DNA of 55,467 bases from Porticoccaceae bacterium (GTDB lineage Bacteria > Pseudomonadota > Gammaproteobacteria > Pseudomonadales > Porticoccaceae). Where the stretch lies: assembly GCA_012960115.1 (NCBI GenBank), contig DUBX01000045.1, positions 79,929 through 135,395 of the forward strand, written 5' to 3'. How positions within the stretch are numbered: the first letter of the stretch is position 1; every line of letters begins with the position of its first letter. Below the pieces are notes generated by a model, which saw nothing but the letters and a program-made list of their open reading frames with translations, did no database searches and was not told where the DNA came from. The translations under genes were made by a program, and so were the position numbers. This document shows positions 16,223 to 26,302 of the stretch, piece by piece.

Positions 16223-16250
16223 TAAAACGCCCCTGATAAGGGGCGTTTTA
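16223..16250. terminator. Bidirectional intrinsic terminator
   Basis: A perfect 11-bp stem (taaaacgcccc, 16223-16233, with ggggcgtttta, 16240-16250) has a 6-base loop, with T's at the end of each strand's stem. It lies between two convergent genes and should serve both. Confidence 0.88.
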
Positions 16251-16262
16251 TGTTGGGCTAGA

Positions 16263-16997
16263 TTAGTCTTTGTATGTGGGGTCGATCTTGTCGATGATGC
16301 GTACCAAAGCGTCAAATTCTAATTGTCCCGCCGGCCCGCCCAAGGACTGCATAGCCATGAGCTGCTCGGCTTTGGCAATAATCTTAACTCCCACAGGAAT
16401 AATCGCTTTGCCCGATGAGTCACTGGCTAGTTGAACCTCACATGACCGCTGTAGCGCCCACATATTATGAAATGCCTCTGCGATTGATCTGCCGCAGGTC
16501 AGCAAACCGTGGTTGCGTAGTATCAACATGCTTTTGTCGCCAAGGTTAGCGATTAACCGAGGTTTCTCATCGTCCATGACGGTAATGCCTTCAAAGTCAT
16601 GGTAGGCCACTCGGTTGTGTAATAGCGCGGAGTAGAAATTATCATTGCGCAGCCCTTCTTGAGAGCAGGCCACCGCCATGCCTGCGTCTGTATGGGTGTG
16701 GGTGATACACTTTACATCGTGTCTGACGCTGTGAATGGCAGTGTGAATAATTATTCCTGCTGGGTTTACGGCGTAATCTGTTTCTTCGACTATATTGCCT
16801 TGGATATCTACCTTAACCAGATTAGATGCTTTGACCTCGCTATAGTGGAGCCCATAGGGATTGATCAAAAAATGTTGTTCATCGCCGGGTAGCTTGACAG
16901 TGATATGGTTATAGATCAGTTCGGTCCAACCCATGTAATCAAAAATACGATAACAGGCCGCCAGTTCCACGCGAAGTTGTTGTTCTGTTTTATCCAT
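16263..16997 (-). CDS. Class II aldolase/adducin family protein
   Basis: A 244-residue class II aldolase/adducin-domain protein. Metal-binding histidines are visible at 100 and 102 (ITHTHTDAG) and 163 (RNHGLLT), with the substrate-side NPAG and YSEV segments. Family members are metal-dependent aldolases, epimerases or dehydratases such as L-fuculose-phosphate aldolase, but this subgroup (with LRNHG and AFHNMWALQRSCEVQ) is often annotated only by family. The start abuts the stop of the PhnA-like gene, so it is the last gene of the tauD-to-aldolase run. Substrate unknown. Confidence 0.85.
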   Translation of the reverse strand: MDKTEQQLRVELAACYRIFDYMGWTELIYNHITVKLPGDEQHFLINPYGLHYSEVKASNLVKVDIQGNIVEETDYAVNPAGIIIHTAIHSVRHDVKCITHTHTDAGMAVACSQEGLRNDNFYSALLHNRVAYHDFEGITVMDDEKPRLIANLGDKSMLILRNHGLLTCGRSIAEAFHNMWALQRSCEVQLASDSSGKAIIPVGVKIIAKAEQLMAMQSLGGPAGQLEFDALVRIIDKIDPTYKD

Positions 16998-17576
16998 TTA
17001 GTTAGCCCTCTTTACGAATTCAGTGAGTATCACAATTTGTGTGCCGTTGACTCGGCCTTCTAGCTGATTGGAATTGTCTGGCACTAAAGAAATGTTACGC
17101 ACTGCGGTGCCGCGTTTGGCGGTAAAGCCCGCTCCTTTCACGGTTAAATCTTTTGTTAGTGTCACTGTATCACCTGCGGTGAGGAATGTGCCATTGCTGT
17201 CTTTGTGCGTGATAGAGGATTCATCAGAGTCACCCAAGACCAATTTTGCCCAGACCATAACCTCATCTTCCATGTACATTATGTCGAGTAGGTCTTGGGG
17301 CCAACCTTCGGCTCTAAGTTGGTTGAGCATACGCCAGGCCACAACCTGAACCGCTGGCACCTGGCTCCACATACTATCGTTTAAACAGCGCCAATGATTT
17401 GCATCGGTTTTAGCTGAGTCAGTTAGTTGATCGTTACAGGTATGACAGACCACAATGTTATGGTCTATCGACTCGTCGTCATAGGGTGCTACGGGGTAAC
17501 CACTCAGTTGGTCTGTGGCAGCGCAAAGCTCGCACTTTGAATTACTGCGAGTCTGTAGTTCGGAGTTTATGATCAT
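16998..17576 (-). CDS. PhnA/YjdM-like zinc-ribbon protein
   Basis: From the ATG at 17576 the product has 192 residues. The N-terminal part has two Cys-x2-Cys pairs (C15/C18 in CELC, C44/C47 in CHTC) forming a zinc ribbon. The C-terminal part (about 120-190) has the PhnA domain signature with TAGDTVTLTKDLTVKGAGFTAKRGT and the end EFVKRAN. Despite the phn name, these proteins have no proven role in phosphonate use. The frame is open upstream to 17663, but that would overlap the previous gene and adds a hydrophobic tail absent in relatives. It abuts the class II aldolase gene. Confidence 0.85.
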   Translation of the reverse strand: MIINSELQTRSNSKCELCAATDQLSGYPVAPYDDESIDHNIVVCHTCNDQLTDSAKTDANHWRCLNDSMWSQVPAVQVVAWRMLNQLRAEGWPQDLLDIMYMEDEVMVWAKLVLGDSDESSITHKDSNGTFLTAGDTVTLTKDLTVKGAGFTAKRGTAVRNISLVPDNSNQLEGRVNGTQIVILTEFVKRAN

Positions 17577-17656
17577 CAAAAGAGGGCATTTATTGTAAAT
17601 GTGATTGTCTATTATAATCGATAATATCAGTATGTTGTCTAGTTGTTTTTCTTGAG

Positions 17657-18640
17657 TTAGCACTTTACTAGAGCCTCTGCAGCGGCCCAGCCTGATAAGA
17701 CAGCTCCTTCGACTCGCGGACCAGCGAAGGCATCTCCTGCAAATGCAAGAGGGGGTAGACGGGTATTCTCACTGGCTAACATGTAGCGATGCTCATCCAT
17801 GATCACTGGCTTGCTATAACGCCAGCCGTGAACTTGATGGTCGATTACATTAGCGCCTATTAGCGGTTGAGCTGCGTCTAATAATTGTTTGGCCACAGTT
17901 TGATGATTATTCATAAAGTGTTTTGCGCTAAATTCACCACTACTATGAATAGTCACCGCTGGAATGCTAGAAACCCCTTTTTGCTGATTATCTCCAATCC
18001 AAGCAATGGGTCCGTCCGTCAGCATTAAGGCACCTGGTGGTGGAATTTTACTCGGGCTATCTAAAACAGCCATCACCGCGATACAGCTTTCGTACACAAT
18101 ATGATTTAGACGGTCACACTTATCTTTGGGCAGTTGGATATTACCTGCCGCGAGTAACTCAATAGTTTGGGGGACTGGCGAGGTGATCAGCATAGCTTCA
18201 GCAGAGATAGTCGCACCATTATCAAGTGTTGCTATCCAGGTTTTATCTGATTGGGCAACATGAGTAACTCTAACGGCCCTGAGAATGTCCATGCCCTCGG
18301 CCATATTTTTGGCAATGGCGGTCATGGTGGGTATACCCCTGTACCTTACGTGACTGCTGGATTGCCCTAGGACACTCGAGTACCATTCTTCGGCCACCCC
18401 GGCATCTACCCATCGATTAACCTGTTCGACAAACCTAGAGTGGCGGGCGGTCATAAATTGCGCGCCATGATCAAAGGTAGCATTGCCTATTCTGCGGCCT
18501 GCGAGACGCCCACCTAAACCTCGACCTTTATCGGCCACTAGTACTTTATAACCTGAGCGTTGGAGGTCATTTGCGGCGCTTAAACCAGCAAGACCGGCAC
18601 CAATAATTAGAATATTTGTGTTGTGAGTAGATGAAGTCAT
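17657..18640 (-). CDS. FAD-dependent NAD(P)-binding oxidoreductase, renalase-like
   Basis: The 327-residue product opens with a dinucleotide-binding fold (G14, G16, G19 in IIGAGLAGLSAA), a basic segment DKGRGLGGRLAGRR and FDHGAQFMTAR near 57-67. These are the hallmarks of the bacterial renalase-like amine/NADH oxidoreductase group. The C-terminal FAGDAFAGPRVEGAVLSGWAAAE is the usual second FAD-binding segment. Relatives oxidise isomeric forms of NAD(P)H or unknown substrates. It lies 10 bases after a broken DUF2256 gene, a pairing I regard as typical, so it belongs to the same short operon. Confidence 0.85.
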   Translation of the reverse strand: MTSSTHNTNILIIGAGLAGLSAANDLQRSGYKVLVADKGRGLGGRLAGRRIGNATFDHGAQFMTARHSRFVEQVNRWVDAGVAEEWYSSVLGQSSSHVRYRGIPTMTAIAKNMAEGMDILRAVRVTHVAQSDKTWIATLDNGATISAEAMLITSPVPQTIELLAAGNIQLPKDKCDRLNHIVYESCIAVMAVLDSPSKIPPPGALMLTDGPIAWIGDNQQKGVSSIPAVTIHSSGEFSAKHFMNNHQTVAKQLLDAAQPLIGANVIDHQVHGWRYSKPVIMDEHRYMLASENTRLPPLAFAGDAFAGPRVEGAVLSGWAAAEALVKC

Positions 18641-18650
18641 AGTTCGTGTC

Positions 18651-18806
18651 TTATATTGATTTTTTGTGAGACGTTGCTTTGCAGCGTATCGAGCAAAATC
18701 GAACCTCGTCCTAACAGCGTTCCCATTTCTTACGCCAGGTAAAAGAGCGTTCGCAAGTGGGGCAAATTTTGGTAGGTAGGTTGGCCTTTTTACGCATAGC
18801 AGGCAT
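18651..18806 (-). pseudogene. DUF2256 zinc-ribbon gene interrupted by a TAG codon
   Basis: The frame from the ATG at 18806 encodes a small DUF2256-type protein: KICPTCERSF, then TWRKKWERC, and after an in-frame TAG (18711-18713) continues DEVRFCSIRC and a basic tail to TAA at 18651. The four cysteines (CPTC and C-x3-RC) fit a zinc ribbon. DUF2256 proteins have Trp between ERC and DE, so the TAG is a single G-to-A change from TGG. Without read-through only 31 residues would be made, lacking the second metal-binding half. Conservation on both sides suggests the change is recent, or a sequencing error. It sits 8 bases after the dioxygenase stop and 10 bases before the FAD oxidoreductase start. 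Confidence 0.78.
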
Positions 18807-18814
18807 AAGTAGAT

Positions 18815-19645
18815 TTAGGCTGCAGTTAAGGCAGATCCTGCCAGCGTAATACGATGCATCAGTCGCGCCTGACCTTGGTAGTCATTGTTGGCCTGGTGCC
18901 ACGTGCATCGATTATCCCAAAAGGTAACCGAACCGGGCAACCAGTTAAAGCTGCAGGTAAATTGGGGTTGAATGACATGTTCATAGAGTTCATCCAGTAG
19001 GGCGCGGCTTTCAGTAAAGTCCCAGCCTTCAAACTGAATAGTATGGCCAGGATTGACATAGAGCACCTTGCGACCACTCTCCGGATGAATTATCACAACA
19101 GGATGGGTCGCATCGCCAACACGATCCACACCACCCAATTGTTCAGATAGGTCAGTCAGTCGGTATAGTCCATTTTCACCATAGAGGTGAGTATTTGAAT
19201 GCACCGCACGTAAGTTTTCGATACGCTTTTTAAGGTTTTTAGGCAGAGCATCGTAGGCCGCCGCGAGATTAGCAAACTGAGTGTCACCCCCTGTCTTTGG
19301 CAGGGTGCGAGCCACTAAAATTGACCCCATAGCAGGAATAGCATCATAAGAATGGTCTGTATGCCACCCGCCACCAATGTTAGTTTGCTGGGTTTTCTCT
19401 TTGCGCACTTCGGCTATCTGTGGAAATTCAGTCGTGGTCTTAAAGAACTTGTTGATGACAATGCGGCCAAAGCGTTCGGCAAATTCCAAGTGTTGGTCTG
19501 GCGTTAAATCTTGGTTACGAAAAAATAGAAGGCCATATTCCGCAAAAACCCCACGCAGTTCGACCAACGCATCATTGGTTAAGTTAGCTAACTGCAGGTC
19601 AGTTACGACGGCACCGCAACCTTCGGAAAATGCGGTGATCTTCAT
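18815..19645 (-). CDS. TauD/TfdA-family Fe(II)/2-oxoglutarate dioxygenase
   Basis: A 276-residue TauD/TfdA dioxygenase. The iron ligands are visible as His95-x-Asp97 (GGGWHTDHSY) and His250 (NRCTWHQANNDY), with Arg261 or Arg265 downstream for 2-oxoglutarate. Family members hydroxylate taurine, 2,4-D, carnitine precursors and other substrates; none is indicated here. No sulfonate transporter is adjacent, so a taurine role is not supported. It starts 18 bases after the gatB stop, which suggests it may be read through from gatCAB, and it begins a run of DUF2256, FAD oxidoreductase, PhnA-like and aldolase genes. Confidence 0.88.
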   Translation of the reverse strand: MKITAFSEGCGAVVTDLQLANLTNDALVELRGVFAEYGLLFFRNQDLTPDQHLEFAERFGRIVINKFFKTTTEFPQIAEVRKEKTQQTNIGGGWHTDHSYDAIPAMGSILVARTLPKTGGDTQFANLAAAYDALPKNLKKRIENLRAVHSNTHLYGENGLYRLTDLSEQLGGVDRVGDATHPVVIIHPESGRKVLYVNPGHTIQFEGWDFTESRALLDELYEHVIQPQFTCSFNWLPGSVTFWDNRCTWHQANNDYQGQARLMHRITLAGSALTAA

Positions 19646-19663
19646 GGGTAAAGACGCTTAAGG

Positions 19664-21121
19664 CTATAAAAGTTCATTAAGCTTCTGCAACAATATTTGA
19701 TTAACCTGTTGCGGATTGGCCTGGCCTTTTGAAGCCTTCATAATCTGACCCATAAAGCCGCCCAGTTTTTTCTTGCGTTTATTTTCATCGCTATTGACAA
19801 AATCTTCAACCATGGCTGGGTTTGCGTCTAAAACATCAGTAACAATCTTTTCTAAAGCGCCACTGTCAGAGACTTGCTTTAGACCTTTAGCGTCGATAAT
19901 TTCATCGGCATTACCTTCGCCTTGCCACATAGCCTCGAACACTTGCTTGGCCATTTTCCCGGAAATACTGTTATCGGCAATGCGCGCTACCATTCCTGCG
20001 AGTTGATCGGCAGAAACGGGGCTGTCAGCAAAGCCGAGGCCTGCATTATTGAGCGCTGCGCTCAGTTCTCCCATTATCCAGTTGGCGGCTAGTTTTGGAT
20101 TTCCGCAATTGGTGGCTACGGTTTCGAAAAAACTTGCTGTACTGGCGTCACTACTAAGAACACCTGCATCGTATGTGGATAGAGCATATTGCTCTACAAA
20201 GCGCTCTTGCCTTGCATCGGGCAGTTCAGGGAGCGCGCGGCGCAATGCCTCGATAGTTTCGTCGCTAACAATCACCGGCAAAAGATCTGGACAGGGGAAG
20301 TAGCGATAATCATTCGCTTCTTCCTTGCTGCGCATGGCCTTGGCTACCTTAGTATCACCATTGTACAAGCGTGTCTCTTGTCTTATTGTGCCGCCATCTT
20401 CAATCACGTCAATTTGTCGTTCTACTTCTTTTTCGATAGCTTCTTCCATGAACTTAAACGAGTTTAGATTTTTCGTTTCGGTTCGAGTTCCCAGTTTGGT
20501 AGTACCCATTGGGCGGACCGATACATTGACATCAAAACGCATGCTGCCCTGAGACATTTCCCCATCACAGATACCAATTGATGTAACAATACTGTGTAGT
20601 TTTTTAGCGAAGGCAACGGCCTCTTCGATACTACGCATGTCGGGTTCAGAGACTATTTCAATCAATGGCGTTCCGGCGCGGTTAAGGTCAACGCCGGATG
20701 AACCATGAGGTAATTCACCTTCATGTATTGATTTTCCGGCATCTTCTTCGAGATGGGCATGGTGGATACGAATAGATTTTGTGCTGCCATCTGCCAATTG
20801 AATCGCTACAGCACCTCGTCCCACGATAGGCTTCTCGAGCTGCGTAGTCTGATAACCCTTTGGTAGGTCAGGGTAAAAGTAATTCTTTCTCTCGAATACA
20901 GAAGTTTGTCCGATCTCAGCATCGATAGCCAACCCGAACATGACCGCGTAATGCACAGCTTGCTCGTTTAGTACTGGCAGGGTGCCCGGCATTGCTAAGT
21001 CAATAGCACAGGCTTGAGTATTTGGCTCTGCGCCAAAACGGGTGCTTGCGGCAGAAAATATTTTAGTTTTAGTCGCAAGTTGCACATGGACTTCAAGGCC
21101 GATGACGGTTTCCCAGTTCAT
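19664..21121 (-). CDS. gatB: Asp-tRNA(Asn)/Glu-tRNA(Gln) amidotransferase subunit B
   Basis: A full-length 485-residue GatB. The N-terminal [18 protein letters not shown] and the kinase-like core with [14 protein letters not shown] and SMRFDVNVS are unmistakable; the C-terminal YqeY-like tail (about 340-485) ends in [14 protein letters not shown]. It phosphorylates the side chain of misacylated Glu-tRNA(Gln) or Asp-tRNA(Asn) and receives ammonia from GatA. Its start overlaps the gatA stop by four bases (ATGA), so the subunits are translationally coupled. Confidence 0.97.
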   Translation of the reverse strand: MNWETVIGLEVHVQLATKTKIFSAASTRFGAEPNTQACAIDLAMPGTLPVLNEQAVHYAVMFGLAIDAEIGQTSVFERKNYFYPDLPKGYQTTQLEKPIVGRGAVAIQLADGSTKSIRIHHAHLEEDAGKSIHEGELPHGSSGVDLNRAGTPLIEIVSEPDMRSIEEAVAFAKKLHSIVTSIGICDGEMSQGSMRFDVNVSVRPMGTTKLGTRTETKNLNSFKFMEEAIEKEVERQIDVIEDGGTIRQETRLYNGDTKVAKAMRSKEEANDYRYFPCPDLLPVIVSDETIEALRRALPELPDARQERFVEQYALSTYDAGVLSSDASTASFFETVATNCGNPKLAANWIMGELSAALNNAGLGFADSPVSADQLAGMVARIADNSISGKMAKQVFEAMWQGEGNADEIIDAKGLKQVSDSGALEKIVTDVLDANPAMVEDFVNSDENKRKKKLGGFMGQIMKASKGQANPQQVNQILLQKLNELL

Positions 21122-22572
21122 GAAATCCCCTCCGGTGCCTGTGTGTGCCAGTCGGTGACTTGCTGGAATTGGTGAGCAAGGTTTAGCATGCGCGCTTCGT
21201 CAAAATAATTCCCTATAATCTGCAACCCAACTGGCTTTCCTTCAACCATTCCACATGGTACTGACATGCCTGGCAGCCCAGCTAAGTTAGTTGCAATGGT
21301 ATAAATATCTTCTAGATACATCGCTACCGGATCATCGCCTTTAGATCCAAATTTAAAGGCTGGCGAGGGACAGGTGGGCCCCACGATAAGGTCGACGTCT
21401 TTAAATGCATTCACAAAGTCTTGTTCGATAAGCTTACGCACCTGCTGTGCCTTACCATAGTAGGCATCGTAGTAACCGGCAGAAAGGCAATAGGTGCCAA
21501 TCAATATACGCCGTTGCACCTCTTCACCGAAACCTTCAGAGCGAGTTCGGCAATACATATCCTGCAAATCTTTTGGATTCTCGCAGCGGTAGCCATATTT
21601 CACACCATCAAAACGAGATAAGTTGGCTGATGCTTCGGCTGGGGCAATGACATAATATGCAGGCACAGAAAGGTCAGAGTTGGGTAGACTTATTTCAACT
21701 AATTCAGCACCTTGGGCTTCCAGATCAGCCAAGGCTTTCTTTACGGCCGCCTCAGTCCCTGGGTGCAAACCCTCTGAAAAGTATTCTTTAGGAACACCAA
21801 TACGCAAGCCTTTTACTGTTTTATTCAATGAGGCACTGTAGTCGGGAACGTCACGGTCAACGCAGGTGGAATCCTTATCATCAAAGCTAGCCATGCAGTT
21901 TAGAAGTAATGCGCAGTCTTCCGCTGTGCGGGCCATAGGGCCTGCCTGATCTAAGCTCGAAGCAAAGGCAATCATGCCCCAGCGGGATACTCGGCCATAG
22001 GTTGGTTTTAACCCGCTAATACCGCAAAGCGCCGCCGGTTGGCGAATAGAGCCGCCGGTATCGGTCGCTGTTGCTCCGGGTGCTAGTCTTCCAGCAACGG
22101 CTGCAGCTGAACCTCCTGATGACCCTCCGGGCACGCAATCAGTGGCCCAAGGATTTTTGACTGGCCCATAAAAGCTAGTTTCATTGGAGGAGCCCATAGC
22201 AAACTCGTCCATATTCGTTTTTCCCAGCATCACAACGCCGGCTTGCTCAAAATTTTCCACAACGGTAGCGTTATAGGGAGGTATAAAGTTGTCCAGCATT
22301 TTTGAGCCGCAACTTGTCCGTACACCCTTAGTGCAAAAGATATCTTTGTGTAGAAGAGGTACACCACACAATGCGGGTGCAGAACCCATAGCCAGTCTTT
22401 GATCCGCTAATTGCGCTGCTTGCAGAGCTTGGTCTGCGGTAACAGTAATGACGGCATTGTATTGGTCATTAAACTGGCTGATTCGGGATAAAAAATGTTG
22501 AGTTAATTCAACACTTGAGAATTGCTTACTTTGAAGCCCTTTAACCAACTCGGCGATAGTGTAATTGTGCAT
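21118..22572 (-). CDS. gatA: Asp-tRNA(Asn)/Glu-tRNA(Gln) amidotransferase subunit A
   Basis: A 484-residue amidase-signature glutaminase. The catalytic triad Lys76 (LLHKD), Ser151 (GGSSGGS) and Ser175 (TGGSIR) is present. GatA hydrolyses glutamine and feeds ammonia to GatB through an internal tunnel. The gene lies between gatC (11 bases upstream) and gatB (4-base overlap), the standard gatCAB order. All three subunits are intact, so the cell can make Gln-tRNA or Asn-tRNA by the indirect route. Confidence 0.97.
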   Translation of the reverse strand: MHNYTIAELVKGLQSKQFSSVELTQHFLSRISQFNDQYNAVITVTADQALQAAQLADQRLAMGSAPALCGVPLLHKDIFCTKGVRTSCGSKMLDNFIPPYNATVVENFEQAGVVMLGKTNMDEFAMGSSNETSFYGPVKNPWATDCVPGGSSGGSAAAVAGRLAPGATATDTGGSIRQPAALCGISGLKPTYGRVSRWGMIAFASSLDQAGPMARTAEDCALLLNCMASFDDKDSTCVDRDVPDYSASLNKTVKGLRIGVPKEYFSEGLHPGTEAAVKKALADLEAQGAELVEISLPNSDLSVPAYYVIAPAEASANLSRFDGVKYGYRCENPKDLQDMYCRTRSEGFGEEVQRRILIGTYCLSAGYYDAYYGKAQQVRKLIEQDFVNAFKDVDLIVGPTCPSPAFKFGSKGDDPVAMYLEDIYTIATNLAGLPGMSVPCGMVEGKPVGLQIIGNYFDEARMLNLAHQFQQVTDWHTQAPEGIS

Positions 22573-22583
22573 TAGCGACTCAT

Positions 22584-22871
22584 TTAATCGATCATTTTAG
22601 GGACGGTGAATAGACCATTGTCCGTCGCCGGAGCTATTGCTTGGAATTTATCACGGTGATTACTTTCAGTGACTTCGTCTGCGCGCAGGCGTTGTGACAC
22701 TTGAAATGGTCGGGATATACCCTGTACCGAATCAGTGTTAGCAGTTTTTAGTTGGTCAACTAAATCCAATACGCTGCTCAATCGCTCTGTAACATCAGTG
22801 ATGGTTTTTTCGTCAATTGAAATGCGCGATAAAGTCGCTAGCTTTTCAATTTCTTCTCGTTTGATAATCAT
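22584..22871 (-). CDS. gatC: Asp-tRNA(Asn)/Glu-tRNA(Gln) amidotransferase subunit C
   Basis: A 95-residue GatC, the belt-like subunit that stabilises GatA with GatB. The N-terminal [14 protein letters not shown] and the C-terminal LRADEV and FTVPKMID segments are family hallmarks. It is first in gatCAB, reading left from the intergenic region shared with mreB. Confidence 0.95.
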   Translation of the reverse strand: MIIKREEIEKLATLSRISIDEKTITDVTERLSSVLDLVDQLKTANTDSVQGISRPFQVSQRLRADEVTESNHRDKFQAIAPATDNGLFTVPKMID

Positions 22872-23183
22872 CTTTTCTGCCTGCGAATTACAATTGTTGA
22901 GTCTATCTTGTGTCGCCTAGCCAATACGCTATTAGTTAGGTGCGATAAGTTACCATAATGGTGATATTAGGTTAAGGCGTTCACCCCATAAAAGCTTTAT
23001 TTTATCAGCATCTACGCAAAATTGAGTAAATTAAATATAGTTATAGGTAGTTTCTCACAAGATCAGCTAAACTCACTTATTAGATAGCATGTTTGGCCGT
23101 TTCTCCAAAGCGGCTAAACAACGAAAAATAACAAGTTTTCTGCAAAGCTTATTGCAGTAAAAGTAACTGAGGAAGTCCTCTAA
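22872..23183. other. Divergent intergenic region, gatC / mreB
   Basis: These 312 bases hold the promoters for gatCAB (left) and mreBCD (right). I find no strong -35/-10 pair; TATAGT near 23036 lacks a good -35. Two structures precede mreB: a 9-bp hairpin at 23091-23119 and a small GAGG-AAGT-CCTC hairpin at 23169-23180 over the ribosome-binding site. No coding frame is credible. Confidence 0.45.
23091..23119 (+). promoter_or_regulatory. Hairpin in the mreB leader
   Basis: gtttggccg (23091-23099) pairs with cggctaaac (23111-23119) through 9 bp with one G-U pair, around an 11-base loop. No T-run follows, so it is a leader structure or operator and not a terminator. Its role is unproven. Confidence 0.35.
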
Positions 23184-24218
<1,035 letters not shown>

Positions 24219-24283
24219 GCTGATGACTAGGTAATTAGTTTTTTGTGGGTCTTTGAAGTATTGGGAGTAGAACAATTAACAAG

Positions 24284-25123
24284 GTGTTCGCAAAACCATC
24301 TACCACCATTCGTAAAGTGGTTATTTTGTTTTTAATCGCGCTCGGCATGATGACGATACACTCGTACACAAACTGGTTTCGTTCGATCGAAAAGTTTGCT
24401 GACTGGTCGATTAGACCAGTCTACTGGATTGCTAATATTCCCCCGCGTATTGGAGAGTGGGCGGATTTAAGGTCTACTGATCGATCTGTGATTGAAAAAG
24501 AAAACCTGCGTTTAAAACAAGAAAGCCTTATTTATCGCGGACAGTTACAGCGTATGGCTGAGTTAGCTGCCGAAAATCTGCGGCTACGTCTTTTGCTTAA
24601 TGCCACTGAACTGCTAACCGACAGCATATTGGTGACAGCGGTCATTGGGGTTTCACCCAGTCCAAAAAGCCATACTTTGAGTATTGATAGGGGCCTTGAA
24701 GATGGAGTCTATGTTGGGCAACCAATCTTAGATGCTGAGGGCTTGATGGGGCAAATCATATCGGTTTTTGACAACCATAGCGTAGCGCTGCTGCTCACGG
24801 ATAACACGCATGCGATTCCTGTGCAGGTTTTACGAAATGGAATGCGGTCTATCGCTGAGGGCACTTCGGACTACAACAATATGCAGTTACAGTTTTTATC
24901 ACTGACTGCGGACATACGAGAGGGAGACGAGCTTGTGAGTTCAGGTTTGGGGGGTCGTTTTCCTCCGGGTTACCCTGTTGGTTCGGTACTGAGTATTGAG
25001 AAAATATCAGGTGATGAATTCCTTGAAGTCAACGTGCGGCCAGCGGCAAAGATTGATCGAAGTAAGCATCTTTTGTTAGTTTTCACCTCGCAAGATGGCA
25101 AGAGAAATGGAAACGTCCAGTGA
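24284..25123 (+). CDS. mreC: Rod-shape-determining protein MreC
   Basis: A 279-residue bitopic protein: membrane segment at about 11-25, a coiled coil at about 65-105 (ENLRLKQESL, AENLRLRLLL), and a periplasmic double beta-barrel to the C-terminus with DRGLEDGVYVGQPIL and GRFPPGYPVG. It links MreB to MreD, RodA and PBP2. The start is a GTG at 24284 immediately preceded by aagg; no better start is seen. The stop overlaps the mreD start. Confidence 0.93.
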   Translation: MFAKPSTTIRKVVILFLIALGMMTIHSYTNWFRSIEKFADWSIRPVYWIANIPPRIGEWADLRSTDRSVIEKENLRLKQESLIYRGQLQRMAELAAENLRLRLLLNATELLTDSILVTAVIGVSPSPKSHTLSIDRGLEDGVYVGQPILDAEGLMGQIISVFDNHSVALLLTDNTHAIPVQVLRNGMRSIAEGTSDYNNMQLQFLSLTADIREGDELVSSGLGGRFPPGYPVGSVLSIEKISGDEFLEVNVRPAAKIDRSKHLLLVFTSQDGKRNGNVQ

Positions 25124-25596
25124 CGTCAATGCGTTACTACTTTATTGTCATTTTCTCGCTGATGCTGGCGTTGGTCCTGCAACTTATCCCCGCCTCTGCT
25201 GTTTGGTTGCCTTGGAAGCCTAATTTTTTACTTTTAACGGTTATTGGATGGGTTATTTTCCAACCTAACCATTGGGGCATTGGGTTTGCCGCATTTATTG
25301 GCTTGCTGGCTGATTTAGTGTTTAGATCGCCTCTAGGACTTCATGTTTTTCTATTTGTTTTTATCGGTGCAGTGCCCTATTTACTCAGTGGGTGGTTAAT
25401 GTATTTCAGTGTTATTCACCGTTCTGTTTTGGTATTTATGCTCATTATTTTTTCCGAACTTTTACGTAACTTTATGTATTCTGTTTGGGGCGTGCCCGTG
25501 GACTATGGTGACGTTCCCTTGGGAGCGATTAGTTCGGCTTTGATATGGCCTTTAATCGACAGATTTTTGGTCAAGGTGCACAAAAAGCAGCGTTAG
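25120..25596 (+). CDS. mreD: Rod-shape-determining protein MreD
   Basis: A 158-residue protein with five or six membrane segments and the usual MreD pattern: WLPWKPNFLLLTVIGW, then GLLADLVFRSPLGLH. It is part of the MreBCD elongasome in the inner membrane. The GTG start at 25120 overlaps the mreC stop (GTGA); an ATG at 25129 is an alternative three codons in. Confidence 0.92.
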   Translation: MTSMRYYFIVIFSLMLALVLQLIPASAVWLPWKPNFLLLTVIGWVIFQPNHWGIGFAAFIGLLADLVFRSPLGLHVFLFVFIGAVPYLLSGWLMYFSVIHRSVLVFMLIIFSELLRNFMYSVWGVPVDYGDVPLGAISSALIWPLIDRFLVKVHKKQR

Positions 25597-25655
25597 TCTC
25601 TAGCTAGAAGTCCAGTAATACCATTATATATCCGAAATTAACTTAGGGATTTTTC

Positions 25656-26273
25656 ATGTCGTCTAAAGGGAGTAATCATGATGAGGGTTTTGACCTTATA
25701 TTGGCGTCAGCATCTCCAAGGCGAGTCGACATTCTCAATCAGATTGGGGTTCGATTTAGCGTTGCGCCTGCAGATATTGATGAGAGTCAATTGATTAATG
25801 AATCATCGGCTGAATTCGTTTGCCGGCTAGCATCTCAGAAGGCGAAGACCGGATATAATTCTCGAATAGGAAACCAGTCCGCGCTGGGTGCGGATACAAT
25901 CGTCCTATGCGATGAGCAAATATTTGGTAAACCAAAAGACTATTCAGATTCAAAGCGAATGCTCAGTCAGCTCTCAGGAAGGGCTCATAAAGTTATCTCT
26001 GCGGTCGCGATCAATAATGGTGTTGAGTCTGCAGTATTAATGTCTGAAACAGTGGTGATTTTTCGCACTATCTCTGAGCAAGAGTGTCTCAACTACTGGA
26101 GTACTGGCGAGCCAGCTGGAAAGGCGGGCAGTTATGCGATACAGGGCTTTGGATCAATTTTCGTAGAATCTATCGAAGGTAGTTATAGTGGTGTTGTTGG
26201 ATTGCCTATCGCTGAGACTTGTAGGCTTCTACGTCGCTTTGAAGTCCCTATCTGGCAGTCACTGTCAGTATAA
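25656..26273 (+). CDS. maf: Maf-like nucleoside triphosphate pyrophosphatase (YhdE type)
   Basis: A 205-residue Maf protein. The signature LILASASPRR at 14-23, GADTIV near 78 and FGKP are visible, with GEPAGKAGSYAIQGFG in the C-terminal half. Members of the YhdE branch hydrolyse dTTP and UTP (also modified pyrimidine nucleotides) to monophosphates, cleaning the nucleotide pool. Its position between mreD and rng is the classical one. Confidence 0.93.
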   Translation: MSSKGSNHDEGFDLILASASPRRVDILNQIGVRFSVAPADIDESQLINESSAEFVCRLASQKAKTGYNSRIGNQSALGADTIVLCDEQIFGKPKDYSDSKRMLSQLSGRAHKVISAVAINNGVESAVLMSETVVIFRTISEQECLNYWSTGEPAGKAGSYAIQGFGSIFVESIEGSYSGVVGLPIAETCRLLRRFEVPIWQSLSV

Positions 26274-26302
26274 AAACACCATCACTTAAAAGTACTTAAA
26301 GA

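Noticed and set aside
16998..17576. A phosphonate-use role from the PhnA name
   Set aside because: No phosphonate transporter or C-P lyase gene is present, and the name is historical.
17577..17663. An upstream extension of the PhnA-like gene
   Set aside because: The extension overlaps the next gene's end and adds a hydrophobic tail absent in family members; the internal ATG at 17576 fits better.
23091..23119. Terminator in front of mreB
   Set aside because: The hairpin has no T-run after it on either strand; it is listed as a leader structure instead.
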